Shown: positions 1 to 7,443, counted from the first letter of the stretch. The stretch: DNA of 8,508 nt from JBFGJY01 sp041576975 (GCA_041576975.1 JBFGJY010000084.1:1-8508); one strand, 5' to 3'. A program made the numbers and translations. Notes: generated by a model not told the origin, from the sequence alone.

Positions 1-1171
1 GATTGATTATAAGCAGAAAAAAACGATTACACCTGCACTCTTAAATATTGAATATGCTGCATTCCCTGAAACCTATGAGACTTACCTACAACCTTTTTTG
101 TTGGACTCAAATTTGGCAAATTTACAGACAAGTGGGTCGCTAGAGGGATCTATTGTGATTGACGATGCTATTGTTACTCAAGCTAATTTAAAACTTCAAA
201 GATTATCAGTTGAAGATAAGCAAAAGCGGTTTGCGCTTACAAAATTAGATGGGGAAATAGGTTGGGGGAACCGTCATTTTGGTAGTGAGTACGCCATAGA
301 ATTTGATTCTGCAAATATATACAAGTTTCGACTTGGTCAAAGTAGGTTCTCTTTCTATAACCAAGGTGAGTCTCTAGTATTAAATCAAGCCGCTAGCGTG
401 CCCATTTTAGATGGAGCAATAATTATAGAATCATTTCTGGTGGATCACCCGGGCACAAAAGATCAATCCATTTCTTTAGATTTAAGCCTAACTCCTGTAT
501 CAATGAAAAAAGTATCGTCCGTTTTCGGATGGCCAGAAATGAGTGGTAATCTTGCAGGTTATGCTCCTAGTGTAAGATATAAGCAAGGTGGTGTAGATGT
601 ACAAGGAGCATTGCTAATTAGGGCATTTGGAGGAACTACCACAATACATAATTTAAAAGCAAAAGATTTATTTAGTATTACTCCAAAGTTTTTTGCAGAT
701 ATTCAAATGGATAATCTCGATCTAAGCACTCTAACAGAAACTTTTTCATTTGGTGAGATCACTGGAAAGTTAGATGGCTATATAAACAATCTTCAATTCG
801 TTAGCTGGCAGCCTACACAGTTTGATGCATGGTTAGGTACACCAGAAGGTGATAAATCTAGACATCGGATAAGTCAAACAGCAATAGATAACCTTACGCA
901 AGTAGGTAATGGAGTATCGAATATTTTTTCTAAAAGTTTTCTACGCTTTCTAGATAATTTTAGATATGATCGTCTAGGTATAGGTTGCCGACTAAAGAAT
1001 TCCACTTGTAAAATGCGTGGAGTAAGTGATGGCAATAAAGGTTTCTATATTGTTGAAGGAAGTGGTATTCCTAGGATAGATATTATTGGATTTACAGATG
1101 AAGTGTCCTGGCCAATACTTACAGCTCGTCTTAAACGTGTTGTCGCTACTCAAGAACTAATTGTTCAGTGA
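1..1171 (+). CDS. ydbH: YdbH-like intermembrane phospholipid transport protein, C-terminal part (5' truncated by window)
   Basis: The reading frame is open from base 2 with no stop, so the gene begins upstream; a TTG at 98 is only an internal leucine codon. About 389 residues are visible, under half of a typical YdbH (about 880 in E. coli). The visible part is rich in alternating beta-strand patterns and amphipathic repeats, as expected for an AsmA/TamB-like lipid-conducting groove. The end is the most recognisable part: a run with FGEITGKLDGYI (about 757-792), then SRHRISQ, FLRFLDNFRYDRLGIGC, and finally GIPRIDIIGF, which I recall as the conserved C-terminal block of YdbH-like proteins. In E. 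coli YdbH is inner-membrane anchored, spans the periplasm and meets the lipoprotein YnbE through its C-terminus. The next gene is a YnbE/YdbL-like lipoprotein, which supports the call. A Cys-X6-Cys pair sits at 986-988 and 1007-1009. The family assignment is from recalled motifs, not an alignment. Confidence 0.8.
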   Translation, partial: IDYKQKKTITPALLNIEYAAFPETYETYLQPFLLDSNLANLQTSGSLEGSIVIDDAIVTQANLKLQRLSVEDKQKRFALTKLDGEIGWGNRHFGSEYAIEFDSANIYKFRLGQSRFSFYNQGESLVLNQAASVPILDGAIIIESFLVDHPGTKDQSISLDLSLTPVSMKKVSSVFGWPEMSGNLAGYAPSVRYKQGGVDVQGALLIRAFGGTTTIHNLKAKDLFSITPKFFADIQMDNLDLSTLTETFSFGEITGKLDGYINNLQFVSWQPTQFDAWLGTPEGDKSRHRISQTAIDNLTQVGNGVSNIFSKSFLRFLDNFRYDRLGIGCRLKNSTCKMRGVSDGNKGFYIVEGSGIPRIDIIGFTDEVSWPILTARLKRVVATQELIVQ

Positions 1172-1251
1172 TAAATATGCTAGTAATAATTGTGTAAGAA
1201 ATGTGCACGGGAACTTTACGTATATCGATACATCTAAATTACTAAGTAAAT

Positions 1252-1256
1252 AAGGA
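1252..1256 (+). promoter_or_regulatory. Ribosome binding site of the YnbE/YdbL-like lipoprotein gene
   Basis: AAGGA lies 5 nt before the ATG at 1262 and 8 nt before a second in-frame ATG at 1265. The spacing fits the second ATG slightly better, so the protein may start one residue later. The difference does not affect the signal peptide. Confidence 0.6.
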
Positions 1257-1261
1257 TAAAT

Positions 1262-1870
1262 ATGATGCAGCATAAATCAATCGTTAGCAGTTTTGTATTA
1301 GCATTTTTGCTTTCTGCATGTGTAACCATAAATATTTATTTTCCAGCCGCGGCCGCCGAAGATGCTGCTCGTGTAATTGTGCGTGATGTGTTGAATGAAG
1401 AAGATGTAATCGATTCTACTACTGAGAATGAGCAAAGTAGTAATCAATTACCATACGGCACTGCGTACTATGTAGCCACAACAATATTAAATATTTTAAT
1501 TACTCCAGCTTATGCTGAAGCAGACATCAATATCAATACACCAGCAATTTCTGCACTACGTGCCAACATGAAGAATCGAGCGGCAAGCCTCAAACCCTAC
1601 TATGTGAATGGTGCAGTAGGTCTAACCATCAATGCCGGAGTAGAGATTCGAGATCAATCAGTTATTCCACTTAAAGATCGTAATCAAGTAAAAAAATTAG
1701 TTGCCGACGAAAACCGTGAGCGCAGTGCTTTATATGCAGAGATTGCCAGGGCAAATGATCACCCCGAATGGGAAGCAGATATTCGTGCAACCTTTGCACG
1801 CGTCTGGGTTGAAGAGGTAGCCAGCGGTACATGGTATCAATCTGCCAATGGCAACTGGGTACAGAAATAA
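1262..1870 (+). CDS. ydbL: Lipoprotein with YnbE-like N-terminus and YdbL (DUF1318) domain
   Basis: This 202-residue protein starts with a lipoprotein signal peptide (residues 1-19) ending in the lipobox LSAC, with Cys20 as the predicted lipidated residue. Asp is absent at +2 (it is Val21), so outer-membrane sorting is expected. Residues 21-28 (VTINIYFP) form a short beta-strand resembling the ITIN core I recall in YnbE. A charged, polar linker follows (about 45-63). Residues 65-85 are hydrophobic and end in P-A-Y-A before EADIN, which looks like an internal type I signal-peptide cleavage site. Residues 86-202 match DUF1318/YdbL: NTPAI, VNGAVGLT, DRNQVKKLV, ENRERSALY and the terminal NGNWVQK are typical. 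E. coli encodes YnbE (about 61 residues) and YdbL (about 108) separately, and no separate ynbE is present here between the YdbH gene and this one. YdbL is thought to assist YnbE in the YdbH-YnbE lipid bridge. The YdbL assignment is firm; the YnbE part is inference. Confidence 0.82.
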   Translation: MMQHKSIVSSFVLAFLLSACVTINIYFPAAAAEDAARVIVRDVLNEEDVIDSTTENEQSSNQLPYGTAYYVATTILNILITPAYAEADININTPAISALRANMKNRAASLKPYYVNGAVGLTINAGVEIRDQSVIPLKDRNQVKKLVADENRERSALYAEIARANDHPEWEADIRATFARVWVEEVASGTWYQSANGNWVQK

Positions 1871-2097
1871 TAAAATTTTCAAACTTCTAGATTAAAGGGA
1901 TTGCCTATAGCTAGCCAGTACTATTTATAGCGGTTGTTTTTTTCTTTACTACGCCTTAGATTTTTGAAAGTAATCCTCTTATCTGATCAATAATGCCTTC
2001 TACTAGTAAATATTTGCTTCAATATTGCCTTATTTTTTGCTTCCAGGTATCTGCTACAATTTATACTTCTTATACATAGTGTGTTTTTCACCTTCGA
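1871..2097. other. Intergenic region between the lipoprotein gene and yihY
   Basis: This AT-rich gap of 227 bp has no credible open reading frame. A run of seven T at 1937-1943 follows a very weak CTATA/TATAG inverted pair (1905-1909 and 1926-1930), too poor to call as a terminator. The right end carries the possible yihY promoter. It probably separates two transcription units. Confidence 0.5.
2052..2060 (+). promoter_or_regulatory. Possible extended -10 promoter for yihY
   Basis: TGC-TACAAT matches an extended -10 element (TGn followed by a 5-of-6 match to TATAAT). No good -35 lies at the expected distance, though TTGCCT (2025-2030) and TTGCTT (2037-2042) are nearby at poor spacing for this hexamer. 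A second -10-like TATACT is at 2062-2067, 19 bp from that TTGCTT. Start of transcription would be near 2067, giving a short leader of about 30 nt before the ATG at 2098. Confidence 0.4.
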
Positions 2098-3483
2098 ATG
2101 CAAATGTTAAAAGAAAAAATAAACGAAATTATTTGGAAAGCAGATACAGATGATTTGCCTTGGTGGCAGGCATGGGGATTAGAAAGTCTTCGTTTTGTGC
2201 ATATCATGGTAATCGATTTCATGGATGGGCAATTAAATTTACGCGCCATGAGTCTAGTATTTACCACCATACTCTCTATTGTTCCGCTTATCGCCGTTAG
2301 TTTTTCGGTAATGAAGGCGTTTGGCGTCCATAATCAAATGAAACCATTGTTGCTTAATTATTTGGCACCACTGGGCGCACAAGGTCAAGAAATCGCGCAG
2401 CAGATAATGGGTTTTGTAGATAATGTAAAAGTAGGCGCACTGGGAGGTGTGGGATTAGTACTTTTATTCTATATCATTGTACGATTAATACAGAAAATCG
2501 AATATGCATTCAATTACACCTGGAGAGTTCAACATACAGGCTCATTAGCAAGGAGGTTTAGTAATTACTTAAGTGTAATTATGGTTGGTCCGGTTTTAGT
2601 TTTTGTAGCACTTGCAGTTACGGGCACTGTCATGAATAGTGCAGTTGCGCAAGCCATTTTATCTGTTGAACCGTTTGGCACATTGTTGAATATTGGCACG
2701 CGCTTAGTGCCTTATCTACTTATTATTGCAGCTTTCACATTTACCTACTTATTTATACCAAATGCAAAAGTAAGGGTCATTCCAGCACTAATAGGTGGTA
2801 TTGCAGCAGGTATATTATGGCAGACGGTGGGCTGGATATTTGCAACGGCAATTTCAGAGTCCATTACCACAAAGTACACTGCGATATATTCAAGTTTTGC
2901 ATTTTTATTTGTCTTTATGATCTGGCTATGGTGGAGCTGGTTAATACTGCTCGTTGGCTCTAGCGTTGCATATTATAAGCAATATCCTGAATATTTGTTT
3001 ATTAATACGCATGATCTTTACTTGACGAATAGGCAAAAAGAGGAGCTTGCCTTAAAATTGATGACAGTAATCGGGCAACATCTTTATGATAAAGCACCGC
3101 CCGTATCTATTAATGATTTAGTAGAAATCTTACATCTTCCCAAACAATTTATAGAACAGCAGTTGAATTTGTTTGAATCGCATGGATTGTTAGTTAGAGC
3201 CGATTCAGATATACCGACATATATTCCCGCACGCCCGTTAGAAGAGTTAAGCTTGAAAACGGTTATAGACACTGTGCGTGAACCCAGTCCTAATAGCCAT
3301 ATCAAATCTTCGTTAAGTCAAAAATTCCCAACAATAAATTCTTTATTGGGTAGAGTGGATAAAGAGATGGAACAAGTTTTAGGTAATAAAACTATTAAAG
3401 AGATTATTAAAGATCAAAACAGTTCTAACAATCAATCTATTGATAGTGCTGTAACTCCGATTACTACTGGGAGGAAAGAGTAG
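2098..3483 (+). CDS. yihY: YihY/BrkB family inner membrane protein with C-terminal winged-helix-like extension
   Basis: The 461-residue protein belongs to the YihY/virulence factor BrkB family, once mislabelled ribonuclease BN; the true function is unsettled. Six membrane segments are visible at about 52-76, 112-132, 157-178, 203-222, 227-252 and 266-293. Family hallmarks include RAMSLVFTTILSIVPL (49-64), YAFNYTWRV (136-144), the P-N-A-K-V loop after the fourth segment (221-225) with GGIAAGILWQ (233-242), and YSSFAFLFVFMIWLWWSW (264-281). E. coli YihY ends soon after the sixth segment (about 290 residues). Here about 165 further residues follow. Residues about 312-385 look like a cytoplasmic winged-helix fold (helices followed by LLVR and TYIPARPLEEL), as in longer homologues I recall from Pseudomonas-type bacteria, and the last 60 are polar and probably disordered. 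The ATG at 2098 has no clear Shine-Dalgarno; an in-frame ATG at 2104 is an alternative. The stop lies 1 bp from the next start. Confidence 0.9.
   Translation: MQMLKEKINEIIWKADTDDLPWWQAWGLESLRFVHIMVIDFMDGQLNLRAMSLVFTTILSIVPLIAVSFSVMKAFGVHNQMKPLLLNYLAPLGAQGQEIAQQIMGFVDNVKVGALGGVGLVLLFYIIVRLIQKIEYAFNYTWRVQHTGSLARRFSNYLSVIMVGPVLVFVALAVTGTVMNSAVAQAILSVEPFGTLLNIGTRLVPYLLIIAAFTFTYLFIPNAKVRVIPALIGGIAAGILWQTVGWIFATAISESITTKYTAIYSSFAFLFVFMIWLWWSWLILLVGSSVAYYKQYPEYLFINTHDLYLTNRQKEELALKLMTVIGQHLYDKAPPVSINDLVEILHLPKQFIEQQLNLFESHGLLVRADSDIPTYIPARPLEELSLKTVIDTVREPSPNSHIKSSLSQKFPTINSLLGRVDKEMEQVLGNKTIKEIIKDQNSSNNQSIDSAVTPITTGRKE
3469..3475 (+). promoter_or_regulatory. Strong ribosome binding site inside the end of yihY
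   Basis: GGGAGGA sits within the last codons of yihY, about 9 nt before the ATG at 3485. It is the best Shine-Dalgarno in the window, fixes the start of the small pyrophosphatase gene, and implies translation coupled to yihY. Confidence 0.75.
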
Positions 3484-3484
3484 A

Positions 3485-3841
3485 ATGAGTGAGCCAGCTC
3501 TTGAGGAGCTAAAATTAAAACTAAGAGAATTTGCTCAGGTGCGTGATTGGGAACAATTTCATAGTCCGAAAAATCTATCTATGGCGTTATCTGTAGAAGC
3601 TGCTGAGTTAGTAGAACACTTTCAATGGATGACTGAAAAACAGAGTACAGAACTTTCACCTCAGCGTCATGCTGCAGTTGCATTTGAACTAGCAGACATA
3701 TTTATTTTTTTACTGCGACTCTCTGATCAACTAAATATTGATTTGATGGAAATAACAAAGCGTAAGATGGAGCTAAATAATAAACGTTACCCTGTAGAAA
3801 AGGTCAAAGGCAGCTCTAAAAAATATAGTGATTACGACTAA
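3485..3841 (+). CDS. MazG-like nucleotide pyrophosphohydrolase, dCTPase (dCTPP1/RS21-C6) type
   Basis: This is a 118-residue all-alpha NTP pyrophosphohydrolase. It would hydrolyse a (d)NTP, most likely dCTP or modified dCTP, to the monophosphate and pyrophosphate in the cytoplasm. The sequence closely follows the human dCTPP1 pattern: RDWEQFHSPKNL (20-31) for the substrate-facing loop, VEAAELVEHFQW (37-48) carrying the first metal-binding acidic residues Glu38 and Glu41, and ELADIFIFL (68-76) carrying Glu68 and Asp71. The end, NNKRYPVEKVKGSSKKY (98-114), is also a family signature. All four metal ligands are present and the length is usual for a single-domain member, so it should be active. 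The gene begins 1 bp after the yihY stop with a strong binding site, so the two are co-transcribed. Substrate choice is inferred from resemblance; other MazG-like enzymes prefer different nucleotides. Confidence 0.9.
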   Translation: MSEPALEELKLKLREFAQVRDWEQFHSPKNLSMALSVEAAELVEHFQWMTEKQSTELSPQRHAAVAFELADIFIFLLRLSDQLNIDLMEITKRKMELNNKRYPVEKVKGSSKKYSDYD

Positions 3842-3917
3842 CTGTGCATTATTTCTAAGCTTTCTAAAATCTTAGTAATTACTAGACCGAACACGTTTAA
3901 AGATTTCTAAAAAAATA

Positions 3918-5099
3918 GTGACAGAACCACTCCACACGCTTTCCATTGCTGAGAGTAAAATAACTATTCTTGGTACTGCGCATGTATCGCGGACGAGTGC
4001 GGAAACAGTAAAACAAATGGTGAGCTCTGAAGAATTTGATGTAGTTTGCATTGAACTTTGTCAAAGCCGTTATAACTCTATCATGCGCCCAAGCTTATTG
4101 GCTGAGATGGATTTATTCGATGTAATACGTCAAGGCAAGGCCAGTATGGTAACAGCAAGTTTAGCATTAGGCGCCTACCAACAAAGGTTAGCTGAGCAGC
4201 TAGGTATAGAACCTGGCATAGAAATGAAAACAGCAATTATAGAAGCAAATACGTTACATTTGCCGATTGTATTAATAGATCGTGAAATTGGCACAACGCT
4301 TAAGCGTGTTTATCACAATGTTCCGTTTTGGAAGCGTATATATCTGTTCGCAGGGTTATTTGCCAGCGTTTTATCTCGCGAAGAGGTATCCGAGCAAGAA
4401 ATAGAAAAGTTAAAAAGTGGTGACATATTGGAAACCACATTTACGCAATTTTCAGAAGACGCTAAAGATTTGTTTATGCCATTAATTGATGAACGTGATC
4501 AATACATGGCTGCAAAATTACTTCAAACTATAGAAGAGCATAGAGGTAAAAATATATTAGCTGTAGTTGGCGCAGGCCATATAAAAGGAATGCGCAACTA
4601 TTTAGAAAATAAAGGTCTTAATCCTCGCACAGTTATTAATGACTTAGATACAGTTCCAAGCAAGAGATCTTGGTTTAAAATTATTCCATGGGTGATTGTT
4701 GCGTTAATTTGTGTTGGTTTTTACCTCGGCTTCCAGAAGAGCCCTGAATTAGGGTGGAGCTTAATTTTTCAATGGATAGTGATTAATGGTTTTATGTCTG
4801 CATTAGGCGCGGCTATTGCGGGTGCGCATCTATTAACAATCTTGACTGCGTTTGTTGCAGCGCCAATTACTTCCTTGAATCCAACTATTGGAGCTGGAAT
4901 GGTAACCGCAGCAGTTGAATTATTTATTCGTAAACCAACCGTAAAAGACTTTGGTGATTTACGTAAAGACACTACAACCGCCTTGGGCTGGCGCAAGAAT
5001 AGAGTTGCAAAAATACTTTTAATATTTCTACTTAGCTCATTGGGCTCAGCTATTGGCACTTATGTAGCTGGTTTCAGGATTTTTGGTCAGTTAACCTAA
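3918..5099 (+). CDS. TraB/PrgY-family membrane protein (TraB domain plus C-terminal membrane domain)
   Basis: The 393-residue protein has an N-terminal TraB/PrgY domain (about 5-235) and a hydrophobic C-terminal domain with segments near 254-272, 281-312, 323-337 and 365-385. It carries both GX2H motifs of the TraB/PrgY/TIKI superfamily, GTAH (19-22) and GAGH (218-221), plus conserved acidic and basic positions in VCIELCQSRY (43-52), the run ALGAYQQRLAEQLGIEPGIEM (83-103), DREIGTTLKR (121-130) and DERDQYMA (191-198). Relatives include enterococcal TraB/PrgY, linked to pheromone shutdown, and animal TIKI proteins, which are metal-dependent proteases. In Gammaproteobacteria the role is not known, so a peptidase activity is only inference. 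The start is GTG with no good Shine-Dalgarno; the frame is closed upstream by TAA at 3876-3878 and the first in-frame ATG is too far inside the domain. It probably belongs to the yihY transcript despite a 76-bp gap. It ends 3 bp from the converging prc gene. Confidence 0.88.
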   Translation: MTEPLHTLSIAESKITILGTAHVSRTSAETVKQMVSSEEFDVVCIELCQSRYNSIMRPSLLAEMDLFDVIRQGKASMVTASLALGAYQQRLAEQLGIEPGIEMKTAIIEANTLHLPIVLIDREIGTTLKRVYHNVPFWKRIYLFAGLFASVLSREEVSEQEIEKLKSGDILETTFTQFSEDAKDLFMPLIDERDQYMAAKLLQTIEEHRGKNILAVVGAGHIKGMRNYLENKGLNPRTVINDLDTVPSKRSWFKIIPWVIVALICVGFYLGFQKSPELGWSLIFQWIVINGFMSALGAAIAGAHLLTILTAFVAAPITSLNPTIGAGMVTAAVELFIRKPTVKDFGDLRKDTTTALGWRKNRVAKILLIFLLSSLGSAIGTYVAGFRIFGQLT

Positions 5100-5102
5100 G
5101 GA

Positions 5103-7205
5103 TTAAAGATTTCGGTCAACAAATGAACTGGATCTTCGTGATTTTATTAGTTTAGCTAAGTCTGTTGCAATATGAGCAGTTTCATCAAGCAAAACATCTA
5201 TAAATTCTTCGTCGTCATCTAGCTTGTTTAAATTACCTTCTGTGCCCTTTAGAAAAGTTTGATTTGAAGAGCGAGTAGCTTCGATTCGTTCATATTCTCT
5301 TTTTCTTGTAGATTCAAGCAATGAAATTGTTTTTTGGTTTCTTAGCTCATAATCAAGCTGTAAAATTTTAACTAGAGAATTGTATTTATCATCTTCTTTG
5401 ACACGCGACTTGTGCATATTTGATGTGATATTGATGATTTGTTCATCAATTGAACCGTAATGGTGGCTGACCGGAGAGATAGAATTCCATGGTAAAGCAT
5501 TTTTTAATGCACGTTCACCAAATTCCTCACCTGCAAATATCGTATTAAAATTAATATCAGGGACAACACCACGGTGTTGTGTACTGCCACCATTGATCCT
5601 GAAATATTGTGCAATCGTAGCTTTCAACTGACCTAGTTTTGCATCCCGATTAGAATCAAAATTATTCAAATCAACAAGTTGCTGTACAGTACCTTTTCCA
5701 AATGTTGTTTCACCAACAACAACTCCACGTTGATAATCTTGAATTGCACTAGCAACAATTTCGGAAGCAGAAGCACTGAACCTGTCGACTAAAACAACTA
5801 AAGGTCCTTGATATGAAATACTTGAATTACGATCCCGGTGAACTTCAATATGACCACTTGAATCACGAATTTGAACTATAGGGCCTTCATCAATAAATAG
5901 CCCAGTTAGCTGTGTAGCTTCTGATAGTGATCCGCCACCATTGCTACGTAAATCTAAAATCAATGCATCAATTTTTTCAGATTTTAATTCGGTGATCAGG
6001 TTATCTACATCCCGTGTGGTGCTTCGGTAATCACTTTCACCGCGCTGATATGCCGCAAAATCAATATAAAATGTCGGCACATCAATTACACCAATTTTGT
6101 AAGTTTGAGACCCTTGAGGAATTACTATTACTTCGCTTTTTGCGGCTTGTTCTTCTAATTTAATTTTGTCACGAGTGATTTGAATTTCTCTAATCTTAGC
6201 TGCTTGACCTTCCTCCCCAGGTAAGATTTGTAATTTTACATTTGTTCCTTTAGCTCCGCGTATAAGTTCAACGACTTCTTCTAAACGCCATCCAACAACA
6301 TCTTTGAATTGATTTTCATTTTGCTGCGCAATACCTACAATTCTATCGCTGGCATGTAATAAATCACTTAAATCTGCAGGTCCACCAGGGATGATTTTTT
6401 CCACAAGCGTATAATCACCTTCAGTACGAAGTAAGGCACCGATTCCCTCAAGGGATAGACTCATTCTTATTTCAAAGTTTTCAGAAGATCTTGGTGATAA
6501 ATAATTAGTATGTGGCTCAAGTGTACTAGCAAATGCGTTTATAAATATTTGAAACACATCTTCAGCATCAGTTTGTTGGCTACGCTTGACGATACCATTA
6601 TAACGTTTTTCAAGCGTCTCTTTGATATCGCTAGAGTTTTTATCTGCAAGCATTAAAGTTAGCACATCATTTTTAACACGTTTTCTCCAAAATTCATTTA
6701 GTTCATCTTTATTAGCAGCCCAATTGAGATTTGAGCGATCTATTATTAATTCTTCATCTAAAGTGAAATCGAAATTTTCATTAAGGAGGTCTAAAGCGTA
6801 TAGGATACGTTCATCAACGCGCGCCTGATACAAGCTAAACATTTGAAAGGGTGCGCTTAATTGAGAATGATTTAAAGCATCATCAAGTTTGAATCGAAAA
6901 ATCTGAAAGCTGTCAATATCTTTTTGATAAAAATAACTTCGATTCGGATCTAATGCCTCAATATATGAGTCTAGAATTTTATCGGACAAAGAGTTATTAA
7001 TTTTAAAGGTTTTATAATGATATTTGTCTAAAAAATGAGTAATAAGCTTTGTTGCCCTATTGTGTTGATTATTAGGTGCTAAGAGAGAACTTGTATTGCT
7101 ATAAGAATAAGAGCTAACTGCGAATAGTGTTGCAGTAGTTACAATTATAAATATTTGACGAGGAAGTAGTTTAATCAAGGTTGCAATAGACATTGAAATA
7201 TCCAT
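5103..7205 (-). CDS. prc: Tail-specific periplasmic protease Prc (C-terminal processing peptidase, S41A)
   Basis: This 700-residue protein matches E. coli Prc (682) in length and layout. Residues about 12-32 are a signal sequence or anchor, sending it to the periplasm. An N-terminal helical domain (about 45-235) is followed by a PDZ domain (about 240-330, with SLEGIGALL and VEKIIPGGPA), the S41 protease core (about 345-555) and the C-terminal DUF3340-type domain (about 565-690). The catalytic serine is Ser479 in DRFSASASE (474-482), and the catalytic lysine is Lys504 in TFGKGTVQQ (501-509); their 25-residue spacing equals that of Ser452 and Lys477 in E. coli. LDLRSNGGGS (418-427) is the substrate-pocket strand. 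Prc degrades envelope proteins from their C-termini and in E. coli controls peptidoglycan hydrolase MepS with NlpI; no nlpI is visible here. ATG at 7205 is preferred; ATG at 7193 is possible, and neither has a clear ribosome binding site. Confidence 0.96.
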   Translation of the reverse strand: MDISMSIATLIKLLPRQIFIIVTTATLFAVSSYSYSNTSSLLAPNNQHNRATKLITHFLDKYHYKTFKINNSLSDKILDSYIEALDPNRSYFYQKDIDSFQIFRFKLDDALNHSQLSAPFQMFSLYQARVDERILYALDLLNENFDFTLDEELIIDRSNLNWAANKDELNEFWRKRVKNDVLTLMLADKNSSDIKETLEKRYNGIVKRSQQTDAEDVFQIFINAFASTLEPHTNYLSPRSSENFEIRMSLSLEGIGALLRTEGDYTLVEKIIPGGPADLSDLLHASDRIVGIAQQNENQFKDVVGWRLEEVVELIRGAKGTNVKLQILPGEEGQAAKIREIQITRDKIKLEEQAAKSEVIVIPQGSQTYKIGVIDVPTFYIDFAAYQRGESDYRSTTRDVDNLITELKSEKIDALILDLRSNGGGSLSEATQLTGLFIDEGPIVQIRDSSGHIEVHRDRNSSISYQGPLVVLVDRFSASASEIVASAIQDYQRGVVVGETTFGKGTVQQLVDLNNFDSNRDAKLGQLKATIAQYFRINGGSTQHRGVVPDINFNTIFAGEEFGERALKNALPWNSISPVSHHYGSIDEQIINITSNMHKSRVKEDDKYNSLVKILQLDYELRNQKTISLLESTRKREYERIEATRSSNQTFLKGTEGNLNKLDDDEEFIDVLLDETAHIATDLAKLIKSRRSSSFVDRNL

Positions 7206-7363
7206 ATATCAATTGTCAAATTAGTTAATTATTAGGTTAAGCAATGACTCATTTATATGCTCTAAGTATATAGGCAAATTAGACTAAATGGGTGTGAACT
7301 AGGTATCCAAATACCGACCTAAGACTGTGATTAAATACCAGTATATACTATGTAACCAATTGA

Positions 7364-7393
7364 TTGTAAGAACTATATTTAACTTGCTATGCT
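7364..7393 (+). promoter_or_regulatory. Possible sigma70-type promoter for the HerA-like ATPase gene
   Basis: TTGTAA (7364-7369) as -35 and TATGCT (7388-7393) as -10 are 18 bp apart, each matching four of six consensus bases, and the -10 is preceded by TGC (7385-7387), an extended -10 signature. Transcription would start near 7400, giving a leader of about 100 nt. In AT-rich DNA such matches occur by chance, so this is tentative. Confidence 0.35.
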
Positions 7394-7406
7394 TTTAGTG
7401 TAAAAG

Positions 7407-7443
7407 TAGGCCTTAAATGCCTAATTGGGGTGATACAAGGCAT
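7407..7443 (+). other. Overlapping, mutually exclusive inverted repeats in the leader of the HerA-like ATPase gene
   Basis: TAGGC (7407-7411) can pair with GCCTA (7419-7423), loop 7 nt. The overlapping ATGCCT (7417-7422) can instead pair with AGGCAT (7438-7443), loop 15 nt. The shared segment means only one stem can form at a time. No T-run follows. The stems are short (5 and 6 bp), so the structure is weak and may be chance. Confidence 0.25.

Noticed and set aside
98..100. TTG as the start of the first gene
   Set aside because: The frame is open to the window edge and the family is far longer, so this is an internal codon.
1905..1943. CTATA/TATAG inverted pair followed by seven T, as a terminator after the lipoprotein gene
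   Set aside because: The stem is 5 bp, nearly all A-T, with a 16-nt loop and mismatches just outside it.
2088..3305. Minus-strand frames at 2088-2270 and 3084-3305
   Set aside because: They are shadows of yihY with no recognisable protein features.
3873..3884. Perfect 12-bp palindrome TAGTAATTACTA, as an operator
   Set aside because: It is almost all A-T, matches no operator I know, and is single-copy in the window.
3852..3910. Three copies of TTTCTAA and a CTAAG/CTTAG stem before the TraB-family gene
   Set aside because: Irregular spacing and low-complexity AT sequence; likely chance, and no T-run follows the stem.
4769..5059. Minus-strand frame of 96 codons
   Set aside because: It is antisense to the membrane domain of the TraB-family gene, with composition typical of a shadow frame.
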